Part shown: in pieces, positions 42,582 through 51,015 of the stretch
How the letters are laid out: every line of letters starts with the position of its first letter
Numbering within the stretch: position 1 is the stretch's first letter
Assembly (NCBI RefSeq): GCF_051175385.1
Contig: NZ_CP195106.1
Span: 5,766,001-5,830,000, forward strand
DNA: 64,000 bases
Direction: 5' to 3'
Origin: Tundrisphaera lichenicola
GTDB taxonomy: Bacteria; Planctomycetota; Planctomycetia; Isosphaerales; Isosphaeraceae
Made by a program: the position numbers and the translations under genes
The notes under the pieces: model-generated
Database searches by the model: none
Seen by the model: only the letters and a program-made list of their open reading frames with translations
What the model was told of the DNA's origin: nothing

Positions 42582-43481
42582 ATGGCTTCGAAGGGTCGGA
42601 TGTTCGCGGGTCTGACGGTTGCGATGGTGACGCCATTCCGGGATGGCGAGGTCGATTATAAAGCCCTTCGTGAGCTGGTGGAGTGGCAGATCGGGCAAGG
42701 GACACCGGTGATTAGCCCGGTCGGGACCACCGGCGAATGCCCCACGCTCTCGCATGACGAGCACGAGCGGGTGATCGCCACCGTCATCGAGCAGGCCGCC
42801 GGACGGGCGAAGGTGATGGCCGGCACGGGCTCCAACGCGACCTCGGAGGCGATCCGACTGACGAAATTCGCCGCCAAGGCTGGCGCGGATGCCGCCCTGC
42901 TCGTTTCGCCGTATTACAACCGCCCCACTCAGGAAGGGCTCTACGCCCACTTCGCTCGGATCGCCGAGGCCACCGACCTCCCGCAGGTCCTGTACAACGT
43001 CCCCTCCAGGACCGGGCGCGATGTCGAGGCGGAAACGGTCGAGCGACTCTGCCGACTCGGGCCAATCGTCGCCATCAAGGAAGCGGGCGGGTCGCTCGAT
43101 CGCGTCAGCGACCTCGCGGTCCGGACCGACCTGACGATCCTCTCGGGCGACGACAGCTTGACCTTGCCGATGATGGCGGTCGGTGCCGAAGGAGTGGTCT
43201 CGGTCGTCGCGAATATCGTCCCGAGAGACGTGATGGCCCAGGTGGACGCATTCCGCGAGGGCAACATCGCCGAGGCCCGTCGGATCCATCAGAAACTCTT
43301 CCCCCTCTGTCGGGACCTTCTCGGGCTAGCCTCCAACCCGATCCCCGTCAAACTCGCCCTGGCCCTTCTAGGTCGCGGGAATGGTGAACTCAGGCTCCCG
43401 CTCCTGCCTCCCGATGAATCCGGGATCGCCGCCCTCCGCAAGAGCCTGGAACGTTACGGACTGCTTCCTTCCGGCTCATGA
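42582..43481 (+). CDS. dapA: 4-hydroxy-tetrahydrodipicolinate synthase (DapA)
   Basis: A 299-residue aldolase condensing pyruvate with aspartate semialdehyde in lysine and diaminopimelate synthesis. Seen are AMVTPFRDGEVDY, PVGTTGECPTLSHDEH, VMAGTGSNATSEAI, SPYYNRPTQEGLYAHF with the active-site Tyr, NVPSRTGRDV, and the Schiff-base Lys in IVAIKEAGGS. ATG 42582 has GGGAG 6 nt upstream, favoured over a frame start at 42567. Diaminopimelate synthesis agrees with a peptidoglycan-containing planctomycete. Confidence 0.95.
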   Translation: MASKGRMFAGLTVAMVTPFRDGEVDYKALRELVEWQIGQGTPVISPVGTTGECPTLSHDEHERVIATVIEQAAGRAKVMAGTGSNATSEAIRLTKFAAKAGADAALLVSPYYNRPTQEGLYAHFARIAEATDLPQVLYNVPSRTGRDVEAETVERLCRLGPIVAIKEAGGSLDRVSDLAVRTDLTILSGDDSLTLPMMAVGAEGVVSVVANIVPRDVMAQVDAFREGNIAEARRIHQKLFPLCRDLLGLASNPIPVKLALALLGRGNGELRLPLLPPDESGIAALRKSLERYGLLPSGS

Positions 43482-43555
43482 GGGCAATGTTGTTTCTACC
43501 GGCTTGAGACAGCTTTGATCTGTTGGCATCTGACTTGCACTGTTCTGAGCGATGT

Positions 43556-43581
43556 GGGGCAAAACCCCGGAATACTTCCGG
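43556..43581 (+). terminator. Hairpin after dapA
   Basis: Arms CCGGAA and TTCCGG (43567-43572 and 43576-43581, 3-nt loop) followed by TTTCG, overlapping GGGG/CCCC (43556-43559 and 43565-43568). A weak terminator 75-100 nt after the dapA stop. Confidence 0.3.
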
Positions 43582-43764
43582 TTTCGCACAGGTCTCGTGT
43601 GATTCTCAGAGCCAAATTTCCCTCGCCAGGGTCACCTGAGCTCGATTCGCCTCTGTTCGGGTTGGCCAACTTTCGATCGGCTAACCTGGCTCAGTCTGAA
43701 GAGATCATCAGGTCACCCAATCGGCTCCCGAGACTCCCAACACTCAGGACAGAGAGATCAATTC

Positions 43765-44172
43765 ATGGCGCGTAAATCGACCACCACCAAGAAAACTGGC
43801 GAGTCGGCCCCCCCGACCCCGACCGTAATGCCCCCCGTTTCCGATCAAGCCGTCCGCGAGTTGGCGCAGGTCTTCAAGCTCTTGAGTGACGAGACCCGCC
43901 TGCGGATCCTCCTCTACCTGGCCCAGAACAACGAACTTCACGTCACCGATCTGTGCACCCGGCTCGGGCAGAGTCAACCGGCCGTGAGCCATCATCTGGC
44001 CCTCCTCCGGGTCTCCGGCCTGATCGAGTCTCGACGCGAGGGGAAGCACAACTTCTACAGCGTCAGGACCGATCACTTCGGCGAACTCCTGATCAGCTTG
44101 TTCTCCTCAACGGGTGGAATGCCTCGCAAAATTCGCTTCCATAATTTCACTCTCACGCACGATGGGAATTGA
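43765..44172 (+). CDS. ArsR-family transcriptional regulator
   Basis: A 135-residue winged-helix regulator. The helix-turn-helix is clear: VFKLLSDETRLRILLYLAQNNELHVTDLCTRLGQSQPAVSHHLALLRVSGLIESRREGKHNFYSV spans about residues 36-100, with VSHHLALL as the recognition helix. ArsR proteins release DNA on metal or redox signals; here no CxC-type metal site (such as ELCVCDL) is seen, as the corresponding segment is VTDLCTRL with one Cys. A ligand cannot be named. The N-terminal about 25 residues are Lys/Thr/Pro-rich. A hairpin follows, then a palindrome before the OmpH gene. Confidence 0.9.
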   Translation: MARKSTTTKKTGESAPPTPTVMPPVSDQAVRELAQVFKLLSDETRLRILLYLAQNNELHVTDLCTRLGQSQPAVSHHLALLRVSGLIESRREGKHNFYSVRTDHFGELLISLFSSTGGMPRKIRFHNFTLTHDGN

Positions 44173-44244
44173 TCCAGCCTATCCTTGAGCGTTCGCTTGC
44201 TCGACGATTCTCGCGATTCGCCCGAATGAAATCGGGACCCCTCT

Positions 44245-44279
44245 CGGCCGCTGACCATCTCACCGATGGGCAGCGGCCG
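44245..44279 (+). terminator. Long hairpin after the ArsR gene
   Basis: Outer arms CGGCCGCTG/CAGCGGCCG (9 bp), one A-G mismatch, inner arms CCATC/GATGG (5 bp), loop TCACC. Only GTTCGTTT follows. Probably the terminator of the ArsR gene, 72 nt after its stop. Confidence 0.5.
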
Positions 44280-44411
44280 GTTCGTTTCCACCCTCGCCAA
44301 CGGGCCCATCCTCGCGAAGGGTCGGCGGATCGAACGTCTTGTCGGACCTTCGGGCGGTTCGACTTGACCCGAATCGAGCTTCCGAGCAAAATGCCCGCCT
44401 GTTGCCGGTCA

Positions 44412-44428
44412 CTCGGGTCCGACCCGAG
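44412..44428. promoter_or_regulatory. Perfect 8-1-8 palindrome upstream of the OmpH gene
   Basis: CTCGGGTC, C, GACCCGAG. Placed 125 nt before the OmpH ATG and between it and the ArsR gene. Size and symmetry fit an operator for a dimeric regulator; the neighbouring ArsR protein is a candidate. Confidence 0.4.
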
Positions 44429-44552
44429 CCTTGCCGGACCTGAAGTTGCCCCGACGATGGATCGGCGGGGCCAATGGCCATCGGTCCCGCTGGACCCGGC
44501 CTGGACGATTCCGGACCGCTAGTGCGCGGCCGTCACAAGGAGGGTGGAATCG

Positions 44553-45320
44553 ATGCTCCGATCGACTCGCGCGACCATCACCGTAGGGTTCTGCCTGGTA
44601 GGCGTGGCCAGCTTGGTAGGCCGGTCCTTCGGCCAGGCCCCGGCGCAAGATGCCAAGGTGCGCCCGGCTGGCGCGGCCGCGGCGAGCAACAACGCCGCCC
44701 CGGCCCCGATGGGACCGGTCTCGATCGGCACCATCGACATGGATAGCGTCCTCAAGAACTACGACAAGTTTAAGGTCTCCAGCGAGACCCTCCGAGCCGA
44801 GGCGCTGGCTCGTCACAACGACATCATGAAGATCGCCACCGAGGCCAAGGAACAGCAGAAGCTCCTGGAACGGGTCAAGCCCGGGACCCCCGACGCCAAG
44901 AAGGCCGAGGACAAGATCACCCAGCTCAAGGCCGCCTTCGAGGCAGCCCGCGAGAACGCCGAGCGCGAGTTCACCCAGAAAGAAGCCGAGACCATGGCCG
45001 AGATCTACAACGAGATCGCGACCTATGCCAAGGCGGTGGCCCAGCACAAGAAGATGACCTTCGTGGTCAAGTACTCCGACCAGCCCGCCAGCGGTGGCGA
45101 GCCCAACTCGGTGATGGCCGCGATGTCGCGGACGATCCTCTACTCCGACCCCCGAGTCGACATCTCCAACGACGTCACCTTCTACCTGAACCGTGATTAC
45201 AAGGCCAGGGGTGGCGTCGCGCCCAAGCCCGACTCCCCGGCCGCGGCCGCCGCCCCCCCGGCCACGGCACCCGCACCGGCGACGGCCCCGGCGGGTCGCG
45301 TCGCCCCCTCGGGTAATTAA
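44553..45320 (+). CDS. OmpH/Skp-family periplasmic chaperone
   Basis: A 255-residue exported protein with a signal peptide (VGFCLVGVASLVGRSFG). The OmpH core starts at IGTIDMDSVLKNYDKFK and continues as a long charged coiled coil (KEQQKLLERVKPGTPDAKKAEDKITQLKAAF spans about residues 110-140). It ends with an Ala/Pro-rich tail. Skp-type chaperones carry unfolded outer-membrane proteins across the periplasm. ATG 44553 has GGAGG 9 nt upstream; a GTG at 44544 overlaps that site. It is followed by lpxC-fabZ, lpxA and an oxidoreductase, as in the classical skp-lpx cluster. Confidence 0.85.
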   Translation: MLRSTRATITVGFCLVGVASLVGRSFGQAPAQDAKVRPAGAAAASNNAAPAPMGPVSIGTIDMDSVLKNYDKFKVSSETLRAEALARHNDIMKIATEAKEQQKLLERVKPGTPDAKKAEDKITQLKAAFEAARENAEREFTQKEAETMAEIYNEIATYAKAVAQHKKMTFVVKYSDQPASGGEPNSVMAAMSRTILYSDPRVDISNDVTFYLNRDYKARGGVAPKPDSPAAAAAPPATAPAPATAPAGRVAPSGN

Positions 45321-45439
45321 ATCCGGCAGGGTCGGGGCGGATCGAAATGACCGCCCTGGCCCCCCCACTTGACTCCCCGAGCGCATCCGCGCGTCCGCCC
45401 CTCGCCCCTCAAGTCCCGTGGTTGGAGCCGGCAAAGGGA

Positions 45440-46762
45440 ATGACCATCGCCAGCCGTCCGCAACGCACGATCGCCCGAGACGCCGAGGTCCGGGGGATCA
45501 GTTTCCTCGCCGGGCTCGACGTCCGTCTCCGATTCCGGCCCGCCGACGCCGGCGCCGGTATCGTGTTCGTCCGGACCGACCTCCCGGACAGCCCCAGAAT
45601 CCCGGCCCACGTCCGCCATGTCATCCCCCGCCAGCGACGGACGACGATCGAACGAGGCCCGGCGCTGGTCGAGATGGTCGAGCATGTGATGGCCGCCCTC
45701 GCCGGCCTCCGGGTCGACAACTGCCTCGTCGAGATCGACGGCCCCGAGACGCCAGGCTGCGACGGATCCAGCCGAGCCTTCTCGGACGCCCTGGGCGACG
45801 CCGGCGTCGTCGAACAGGACGCGACTCGCGAGGTCCTGGTCATCGACCGCCCCGTTCACGTCCGGGAGGGAGACTCCCTCCTGACCGCCTATCCGGGGAA
45901 TCCAGACCGGCTCGTCCTGAGCTATCAGCTCGATTACGGGGTCCGGACGCCCATCGGACGCCAAAGCTTCTTCGTGGACGTGACCCCTGACAACTTCCGC
46001 AGAGACCTTTCGCCGGCTCGGACGTTTATCACGGAGGCCGAAGCCGAGGCGATGAGGAGTGCCGGGATCGGCCCGAGGACCACGGAGCGAGATCTCCTCA
46101 TCTTCGGACCGGAAGGGGTGATCGGCAATGAACTCCGATATCCCGACGAGTGCGCCCGCCACAAGACCCTCGACCTCCTCGGAGACCTCGCCCTCACCGG
46201 GATGGATCTCGCAGGACACGTCGTGGCCCACCGTTCGGGCCATTCGCTCAACGCCGAGATGGCCCGCGAACTCCTCCGGATGGCCGCTCGAAAAGCCTCG
46301 AAACCACCCGAGTCGAACCCGGGTACGATGGAGATCGGCGAGATCCTTGAGGCCCTCCCGCATCGCTATCCGTTCCTCCTGGTCGACCGCGTGATCGAGT
46401 TGGAGCCGGGTCGACGGGTCGTCGCCATCAAGAATGTGTCGTACAACGAGCCCTTCTTCCAGGGGCACTGGCCGGGCCGGCCGATCATGCCGGGCGTCCT
46501 GATCATCGAGGCGATGGCACAGGCCGCGGGCATCCTGATCGCCCAGGGTCCCAGGGACGGCCGGGAGGCGTTCCTGGCCTCTGTGGACGGGGCCAAGCTC
46601 CGGAGGCCGGTCGTCCCGGGGGATCAGCTCCGACTGGAGATCGAAGGCCTCCGCACCAGCGGACGGGCCGCCCAGGTCAAGGCCGTGGCCCGGGTGGGCG
46701 AGCGAGTCGCCGCCGAGGCCCGAATTCGGTTCTTCATGGTCGACGCGAGCCGACGGGGATAA
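45440..46762 (+). CDS. lpxC: Fused LpxC deacetylase / FabZ dehydratase
   Basis: A 440-residue fusion. The first about 300 residues are LpxC, the zinc enzyme that deacetylates UDP-3-O-acyl-GlcNAc, the committed step of lipid A synthesis: VEHVMAALAGLRVDN (Glu and zinc His), ELRYPDECARHKTLDLLGDL (zinc His and Asp), and GHVVAHRSGHSLNAEM. The rest is FabZ, the 3-hydroxyacyl-ACP dehydratase: EILEALPHRYPFLLVDRV with its catalytic His and HWPGRPIMPGVLIIEAMAQA with the Glu. The fusion is known from Bacteroidota, Chlorobi and Planctomycetota. The ATG at 45440 starts the family sequence (MTIASRPQRTI); an in-frame ATG at 45347 would add a Pro/Ser-rich leader of 31 residues. Confidence 0.93.
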   Translation: MTIASRPQRTIARDAEVRGISFLAGLDVRLRFRPADAGAGIVFVRTDLPDSPRIPAHVRHVIPRQRRTTIERGPALVEMVEHVMAALAGLRVDNCLVEIDGPETPGCDGSSRAFSDALGDAGVVEQDATREVLVIDRPVHVREGDSLLTAYPGNPDRLVLSYQLDYGVRTPIGRQSFFVDVTPDNFRRDLSPARTFITEAEAEAMRSAGIGPRTTERDLLIFGPEGVIGNELRYPDECARHKTLDLLGDLALTGMDLAGHVVAHRSGHSLNAEMARELLRMAARKASKPPESNPGTMEIGEILEALPHRYPFLLVDRVIELEPGRRVVAIKNVSYNEPFFQGHWPGRPIMPGVLIIEAMAQAAGILIAQGPRDGREAFLASVDGAKLRRPVVPGDQLRLEIEGLRTSGRAAQVKAVARVGERVAAEARIRFFMVDASRRG

Positions 46763-46954
46763 GCCGAGAATCTCACGAGCCATCGGGACGATCGCCGATA
46801 GGAATCGGAAAGCACTCCCGATCGACACGAACCGAACCAGAGTCAGATGACGAGGAGGGGGTCCCCGGACCCGCCTCGAGGAAGAGGTCGGACGCTTCCC
46901 CCGGCGCCATGGATGGCCGCCGGTCGCACCCTCAGGGATTAGAGGACGCTAGCC

Positions 46955-47761
46955 ATGACCGCCCTCATCGCAGAGACCGCCGCCGTGGACCCTCGGGCCG
47001 AGATCGACGAGGGGGTCGAGATCGGGCCCTATTGCGTGGTCGGGCCCGACGTGAAGATCGGCCGGAATACCAAGCTGATCGCCCACGTCTGCCTCCTCGG
47101 CTGGGTCGAGATGGGCGAATCCAACGTTATCAGCCCCTTCACCGTCATCGGCGGCGACCCCCAGGACGTCTCCTATCACGGGGCCAGGACCAAGGTCGAG
47201 ATCGGAAGCCACAACGTCATCCGAGAAGGGGTGACGATCAACCGGGCGACCGAGAAGGAAGACGGGATCACCCGCCTCGGGAATCATAATTTCCTGATGG
47301 CCACCTCGCACGTGGCCCACGACTGCAAGCTGGGCGACCGGATCACCATCGCCAACGGCTCGATGCTAGGCGGACACGTCCATGTCGAGTCGCACGCCAG
47401 CATCAGCGGCGGGGTCGCGGTCCACCACTACGCCAGCATCGGCAGTTATGCCTTCGTCGGCGGCCAGTCGAGGATCATCCACGATGTCCCGCGCTTCATG
47501 CTGGTCGACGGCAACCCCTCCAAGGTTCGCTGCATCAACGTGGTCGGCCTGAAGCGGAACGGAATCTCGACCGAGGCGATCGACGCCCTTCACGAGGCCC
47601 ATCGGCTGATCTATCGGGCCAAGATGAACGTCAAGCAGGCCACATCGATCCTCGAATCGCACGGCCACCTGCTCCCCGAGGTCCAGAAGCTCCTCGATTT
47701 CGTCGACTCGCAGCACGCCGGGAAGCACGGCCGGGCCCGCGAGCGCTGGAGAAAATCATGA
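46955..47761 (+). CDS. lpxA: UDP-N-acetylglucosamine O-acyltransferase (LpxA)
   Basis: A 268-residue left-handed beta-helix protein, first enzyme of lipid A synthesis. Hexapeptide repeats are visible throughout (for example IGPYCVVGPDVKIG). The catalytic His is in MATSHVAHDCKLGD; FTVIGGDPQDVSYHG and FMLVDGNPSKVRCINVVGLKRNG are family blocks. The stop overlaps the Gfo/Idh gene as ATGA. Together with LpxC it indicates that this planctomycete makes a lipid A-like molecule. Confidence 0.96.
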   Translation: MTALIAETAAVDPRAEIDEGVEIGPYCVVGPDVKIGRNTKLIAHVCLLGWVEMGESNVISPFTVIGGDPQDVSYHGARTKVEIGSHNVIREGVTINRATEKEDGITRLGNHNFLMATSHVAHDCKLGDRITIANGSMLGGHVHVESHASISGGVAVHHYASIGSYAFVGGQSRIIHDVPRFMLVDGNPSKVRCINVVGLKRNGISTEAIDALHEAHRLIYRAKMNVKQATSILESHGHLLPEVQKLLDFVDSQHAGKHGRARERWRKS

Positions 47762-48891
47762 ATCGGATCAAGGTCGGAGTCGTCGGGGTCGGTCATCTCG
47801 GTCGCCATCATGCCCGGATCCTGGCCGGGCTCCCCGACGTCGAACTGGTAGGTGTAGTCGATTCGAGGCCCGAACAGGGCCGAGCGGTCGCCGAAGCCTG
47901 CCGGACCAGCTACTTCTCCGACTACCGAGACCTCCTGGATCTCGTCGATGCCGTCTCCGTGGCGGTGCCCACCATCGCCCATCGCGAGGTGGCCGGCGCC
48001 TTTCTGGAGCGCGCGATCCCGACCCTGGTCGAGAAGCCCCTGGCCACCACCCGGATCGAGGCCGAACAACTGGTCGAGCTGGCCGATCGCCACTCGACGC
48101 TCCTCCAGGTCGGCCACATCGAACGCTTCAACCCGGCCCTCTCGACGCTCGACGGCCTGGCCTTCCGCCCCAAGTACATCGCCGCCGAACGGCTCGGGAC
48201 CTATACGTTCCGCTCGACCGACATCGGCGTGGTCCTGGACCTGATGATCCACGACATCGACCTGATCCTCTCGATGGTCGAAGCCCCCGTGAAGTCGGTG
48301 GCGGCCGTGGGCGTGAGCGTCTTCGGCAAGCACGAGGACGTCGCCAACGCCCGGATCGAATTCGAGGACGGATGCGTGGCCAACCTCACGGCCAGCCGGG
48401 CGAGCTTCCAGGCGGTCCGGAAGATGCGTCTCTTCGGTCCCGAGGGTTACGTCACGCTTGACTTCGCGACCAGGCAAGGGACCATCGTCCGGCCCTCCGA
48501 CCGGCTCCGCCGAGGCGAAATCGACCTCGAAGGTCTCGACCTCTCGCAGCCGGCAGCCGTCAAGGAGCGGATCTTTGGCAAGATCCTCCGGGTCGATCAG
48601 GTCCAGTCCGAAGGGCGTGAGCCCCTGGCCCTGGAGCTGGAGGATTTCGTCCAGGCGATCCGGACAGGATCGAGGCCCAAGGTCACGGGAGCCGATGCGC
48701 TCCGTTCGATCCAACTGGCCGATCTGATTCTCCAGAGCCTCGAATCCCACACCTGGGAAGGCGAGGCTGGGGGACCTACCGGACCCCTCCACCTCCCCGA
48801 TCCCCTGGCCGAGCCGATCGCCAACCTCCCGGCTCCCAAATCGTGGCGATATCGGGGGGTGCGGGCGGAGAGCCCGTCGAAGCTCGATTGA
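47758..48891 (+). CDS. Gfo/Idh/MocA-family oxidoreductase (candidate GnnA-like)
   Basis: A 377-residue NAD(P)-dependent sugar oxidoreductase. The Rossmann motif GVVGVGHLGRHHARIL, the EKPLATT motif with catalytic Lys, and QVGHIERFNPA are clear; the C-terminal domain contains MIHDIDLIL with the conserved His. Translationally coupled to lpxA. In Acidithiobacillus and Leptospira the related GnnA oxidises UDP-GlcNAc at position 3 next to lpxA, so that lipid A carries amide-linked chains. Here the partner transaminase GnnB is not in the window, so this function is only a suggestion. Confidence 0.85.
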   Translation: MNRIKVGVVGVGHLGRHHARILAGLPDVELVGVVDSRPEQGRAVAEACRTSYFSDYRDLLDLVDAVSVAVPTIAHREVAGAFLERAIPTLVEKPLATTRIEAEQLVELADRHSTLLQVGHIERFNPALSTLDGLAFRPKYIAAERLGTYTFRSTDIGVVLDLMIHDIDLILSMVEAPVKSVAAVGVSVFGKHEDVANARIEFEDGCVANLTASRASFQAVRKMRLFGPEGYVTLDFATRQGTIVRPSDRLRRGEIDLEGLDLSQPAAVKERIFGKILRVDQVQSEGREPLALELEDFVQAIRTGSRPKVTGADALRSIQLADLILQSLESHTWEGEAGGPTGPLHLPDPLAEPIANLPAPKSWRYRGVRAESPSKLD

Positions 48892-49122
48892 TGCCTGCCA
48901 GCGGTGGCCGGGGTCGAATTCGTAATTCGACCCCAACCCACGCGGGCCGGCGACTCGGCCGGGCTCGTCAACCTGGTGATCCCATTTTTCAATGGCTCGA
49001 ATCGGGGCTTCGTCTCGACATGAGGTCCCGGATTCGGGTAAACTCGCCCGTTCCGGTCCGTGGGGTGAACCGACCACGGAAGACGACGAAACCTCGCGTA
49101 CCCCGTTAGTAAGGTCGACCCG

Positions 49123-49380
49123 ATGCCTCCCGAAGCTCCCGAAACGGCCGTCGCGCCCGCACCTGCTCCCCAGGCTCCGGCCGATCCCCGGCTCAAGATC
49201 CTCAAGAAGTTCAAAGGCAAATTCTTGCCCAAGGGCGTCCTCCGCGAACGCCACAAGGCGATCATGACCCGGTGGGACTCGGGCGAGGATCACGGCGGCG
49301 TGACCGTCGAGGAACTGAAGGCCCTGCTCTCCGACTGGAGAGGGACTCGCGAAAAGCCCCCCCGCAAACCTTCAGCCTGA
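49123..49380 (+). CDS. Small conserved-looking protein, unknown function
   Basis: An 85-residue protein. The first 22 residues are Pro/Ala-rich; the rest is a basic helical core, KKFKGKFLPKGVLRERHKAI, followed by WDSGEDHGGVTVEELKALLSDW. No known domain is recognised. Codon use is like its neighbours, with G/C in third positions. It precedes the PGDH-like gene by 22 nt, so the two may be co-transcribed. The Lys/Arg-rich core would suit a nucleic-acid or ribosome partner, but this is a guess. Confidence 0.6.
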   Translation: MPPEAPETAVAPAPAPQAPADPRLKILKKFKGKFLPKGVLRERHKAIMTRWDSGEDHGGVTVEELKALLSDWRGTREKPPRKPSA

Positions 49381-49402
49381 CACCGTTTGGGATCGCCGTC
49401 CC

Positions 49403-50389
49403 ATGCCTACCGTCCTGATCGGTTCCGAGCCGATCCGCCATCAGATCGGGCCGTTCCGGGCGCTCCTGGAAGGTGCGGGTTTCTCCGTACTCGACCCGGA
49501 CACCGACGCCAAGCTGACCTCCGCGGATCTGCTCCGATGGCTTCCGGCCTCCGACGCGATCATCGCCGGCGGCGAAACGATCTCGGCCGAGGCCATCTCC
49601 GCCTCTCCCCGACTGCGGGTAATCGCCAGGACGGGCGTGGGCTACGATGCCGTCGACGTCTCGGCCGCCTCGGCCCGAGGGATCGCCGTCACGATCACAC
49701 CCGGTGCCAACCATGAAGCCGTGGCCGAGCAGGTCTTCGCGCTCCTGCTCGCCCTGGTCAAGGACGTGGTACCCCACGATCGGGCGATCCGGACCGGCAA
49801 CTGGATTCGATCCCCCCTGCCCCGCCCTCTCCGAGGACGGACTCTCGGCCTGGTCGGCCTCGGCCGGATTGGTCGAGCAGTTGCCTCAAGAGCCGCGGCC
49901 TTCGGAATGCGGATCGTTGCCGCCGAGCTGATCGAGGACGCCGAATTCGACCGACTGCATGCGATCACCCGGGTCGGGCTCGACGAACTGTTCGCCAGAT
50001 CCGATTTCGTCAGCCTGCACCTCCCGCTCGTCGAATCCACGCGTGGCCTGATCAACCGTGCCTCAATGGCACGAATGAAGCCGGGAGCGGTGCTGATCAA
50101 CACTTCGAGAGGCGGCTTGATCGTCGAAGACGATCTGGTCGAGGTGCTCCGGTCCGGCCACCTGGCCGGGGCAGGTCTCGATGTCTTCGATCAGGAACCG
50201 CCGCCGGTCGACCATCCTCTCCGCTCGCTCCCGAACGTCGTCGCTTCCCCTCACATGGCGGGAATCGATACCCAGTCCATGAGCGACATGGCCGAGATGG
50301 CCGCCCGATGCATCGTCGACCTCTTTGAAGGTCGGTGGCCTTCCGAATGCGTGGTCAACCCTCTGGTCGGACCAGCCTGGGGCCATTGA
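49403..50389 (+). CDS. D-3-phosphoglycerate dehydrogenase-like 2-hydroxyacid dehydrogenase
   Basis: A 328-residue NAD-dependent dehydrogenase. The intact nucleotide loop GLVGLGRIGRAV, the Arg of NTSRGGLIVEDD, the Glu of VFDQEPPP and the His of SPHMAGID are present. The active-site entry GYDAVDVSAASARGIAVTITPGAN resembles SerA-type enzymes, but it is the short form with no regulatory ACT domain. It could act in serine synthesis or as another 2-hydroxyacid dehydrogenase. It belongs to the same superfamily as the enzyme at 35364-36362 but is clearly distinct from it. Confidence 0.88.
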   Translation: MPTVLIGSEPIRHQIGPFRALLEGAGFSVLDPDTDAKLTSADLLRWLPASDAIIAGGETISAEAISASPRLRVIARTGVGYDAVDVSAASARGIAVTITPGANHEAVAEQVFALLLALVKDVVPHDRAIRTGNWIRSPLPRPLRGRTLGLVGLGRIGRAVASRAAAFGMRIVAAELIEDAEFDRLHAITRVGLDELFARSDFVSLHLPLVESTRGLINRASMARMKPGAVLINTSRGGLIVEDDLVEVLRSGHLAGAGLDVFDQEPPPVDHPLRSLPNVVASPHMAGIDTQSMSDMAEMAARCIVDLFEGRWPSECVVNPLVGPAWGH

Positions 50390-50462
50390 CGTTCGAAAGC
50401 GGAAAGGGTGGACACCAGGTCCACCCCGTCTCGCCCGCGATCAATTCGATCGTCCGGATCGT

Positions 50463-50798
50463 TCAGACCTGGAACGAGCTGCCACAGCCGCACGACTTGA
50501 CGACGTTCGGGTTATTGAAGACGAAGCCACGCTTCTCCAGCCCGTCATAGAAGTCGACCACGGTCCCATCGAGGTACGGGTCGAATTTCTTGTCCACGGC
50601 CAGCTTCACGCCGAAGAAGTCCGAGACGCGGTCACGATCGGTAACCTTGTCGGCGGAGTCGAAGTTCAAGCTGTAGGAAAACCCGCTGCAGCCACCCCCC
50701 TGGACGCCGACGCGGAGAACGGTCTCTTCGCCAAGATTCGAGTCGGCGATGATCTTCTTGACTTCCTTGGCGGCCGTTTCGCTGAGAGACACAGCCAT
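50463..50798 (-). CDS. HesB/IscA/ErpA-type iron-sulfur carrier
   Basis: A 111-residue A-type Fe-S carrier. The three conserved cysteines are in GGGCSGFSY and CGCGSSFQV at the C-terminus. It would deliver clusters to apoproteins in the cytoplasm. The ATG at 50798 has GAGGAG about 8 nt upstream. A stretch upstream (50850-50880) contains TTGACT and TATGAT but at unsuitable spacing. It stands alone between convergent and unrelated genes, not in an isc or suf cluster. Confidence 0.94.
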   Translation of the reverse strand: MAVSLSETAAKEVKKIIADSNLGEETVLRVGVQGGGCSGFSYSLNFDSADKVTDRDRVSDFFGVKLAVDKKFDPYLDGTVVDFYDGLEKRGFVFNNPNVVKSCGCGSSFQV

Positions 50799-50941
50799 GA
50801 TCAGTTCTCCTCGCGGGAGTTGAAGTTTATTGTGGGACTCTTCGTTCCGCTGACACTTAACATATCATAGGACCGAGTCAATTCCCATCCACTTTCATTC
50901 GACACCGGACGCCGATTTCCGATGATTCTCGATCATGAATC

Positions 50942-50981
50942 GAGGCCGCCACCCCGACGTTGACGTCGAGATGGCGGCCTC
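50942..50981 (-). terminator. Composite hairpin after the EF-hand gene
   Basis: Outer arms GAGGCCGCCA/TGGCGGCCTC (10 bp), small internal loop, inner arms CGACGT/ACGTCG (6 bp). It lies 35-75 nt beyond the EF-hand gene stop. No T-tract. Likely transcript end. Confidence 0.5.
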
Positions 50982-51015
50982 AGGTTGATCGAACGTTCCT
51001 CAGAGAGAGGATAGC

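Larger units (their letters stand above)
44173..44552. other. Intergenic region between ArsR and OmpH genes
   Basis: No gene supported. Contains the long hairpin at 44245-44279 and the 8-1-8 palindrome at 44412-44428. A promoter for the envelope cluster is expected here but no good hexamer pair was found. Confidence 0.5.
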
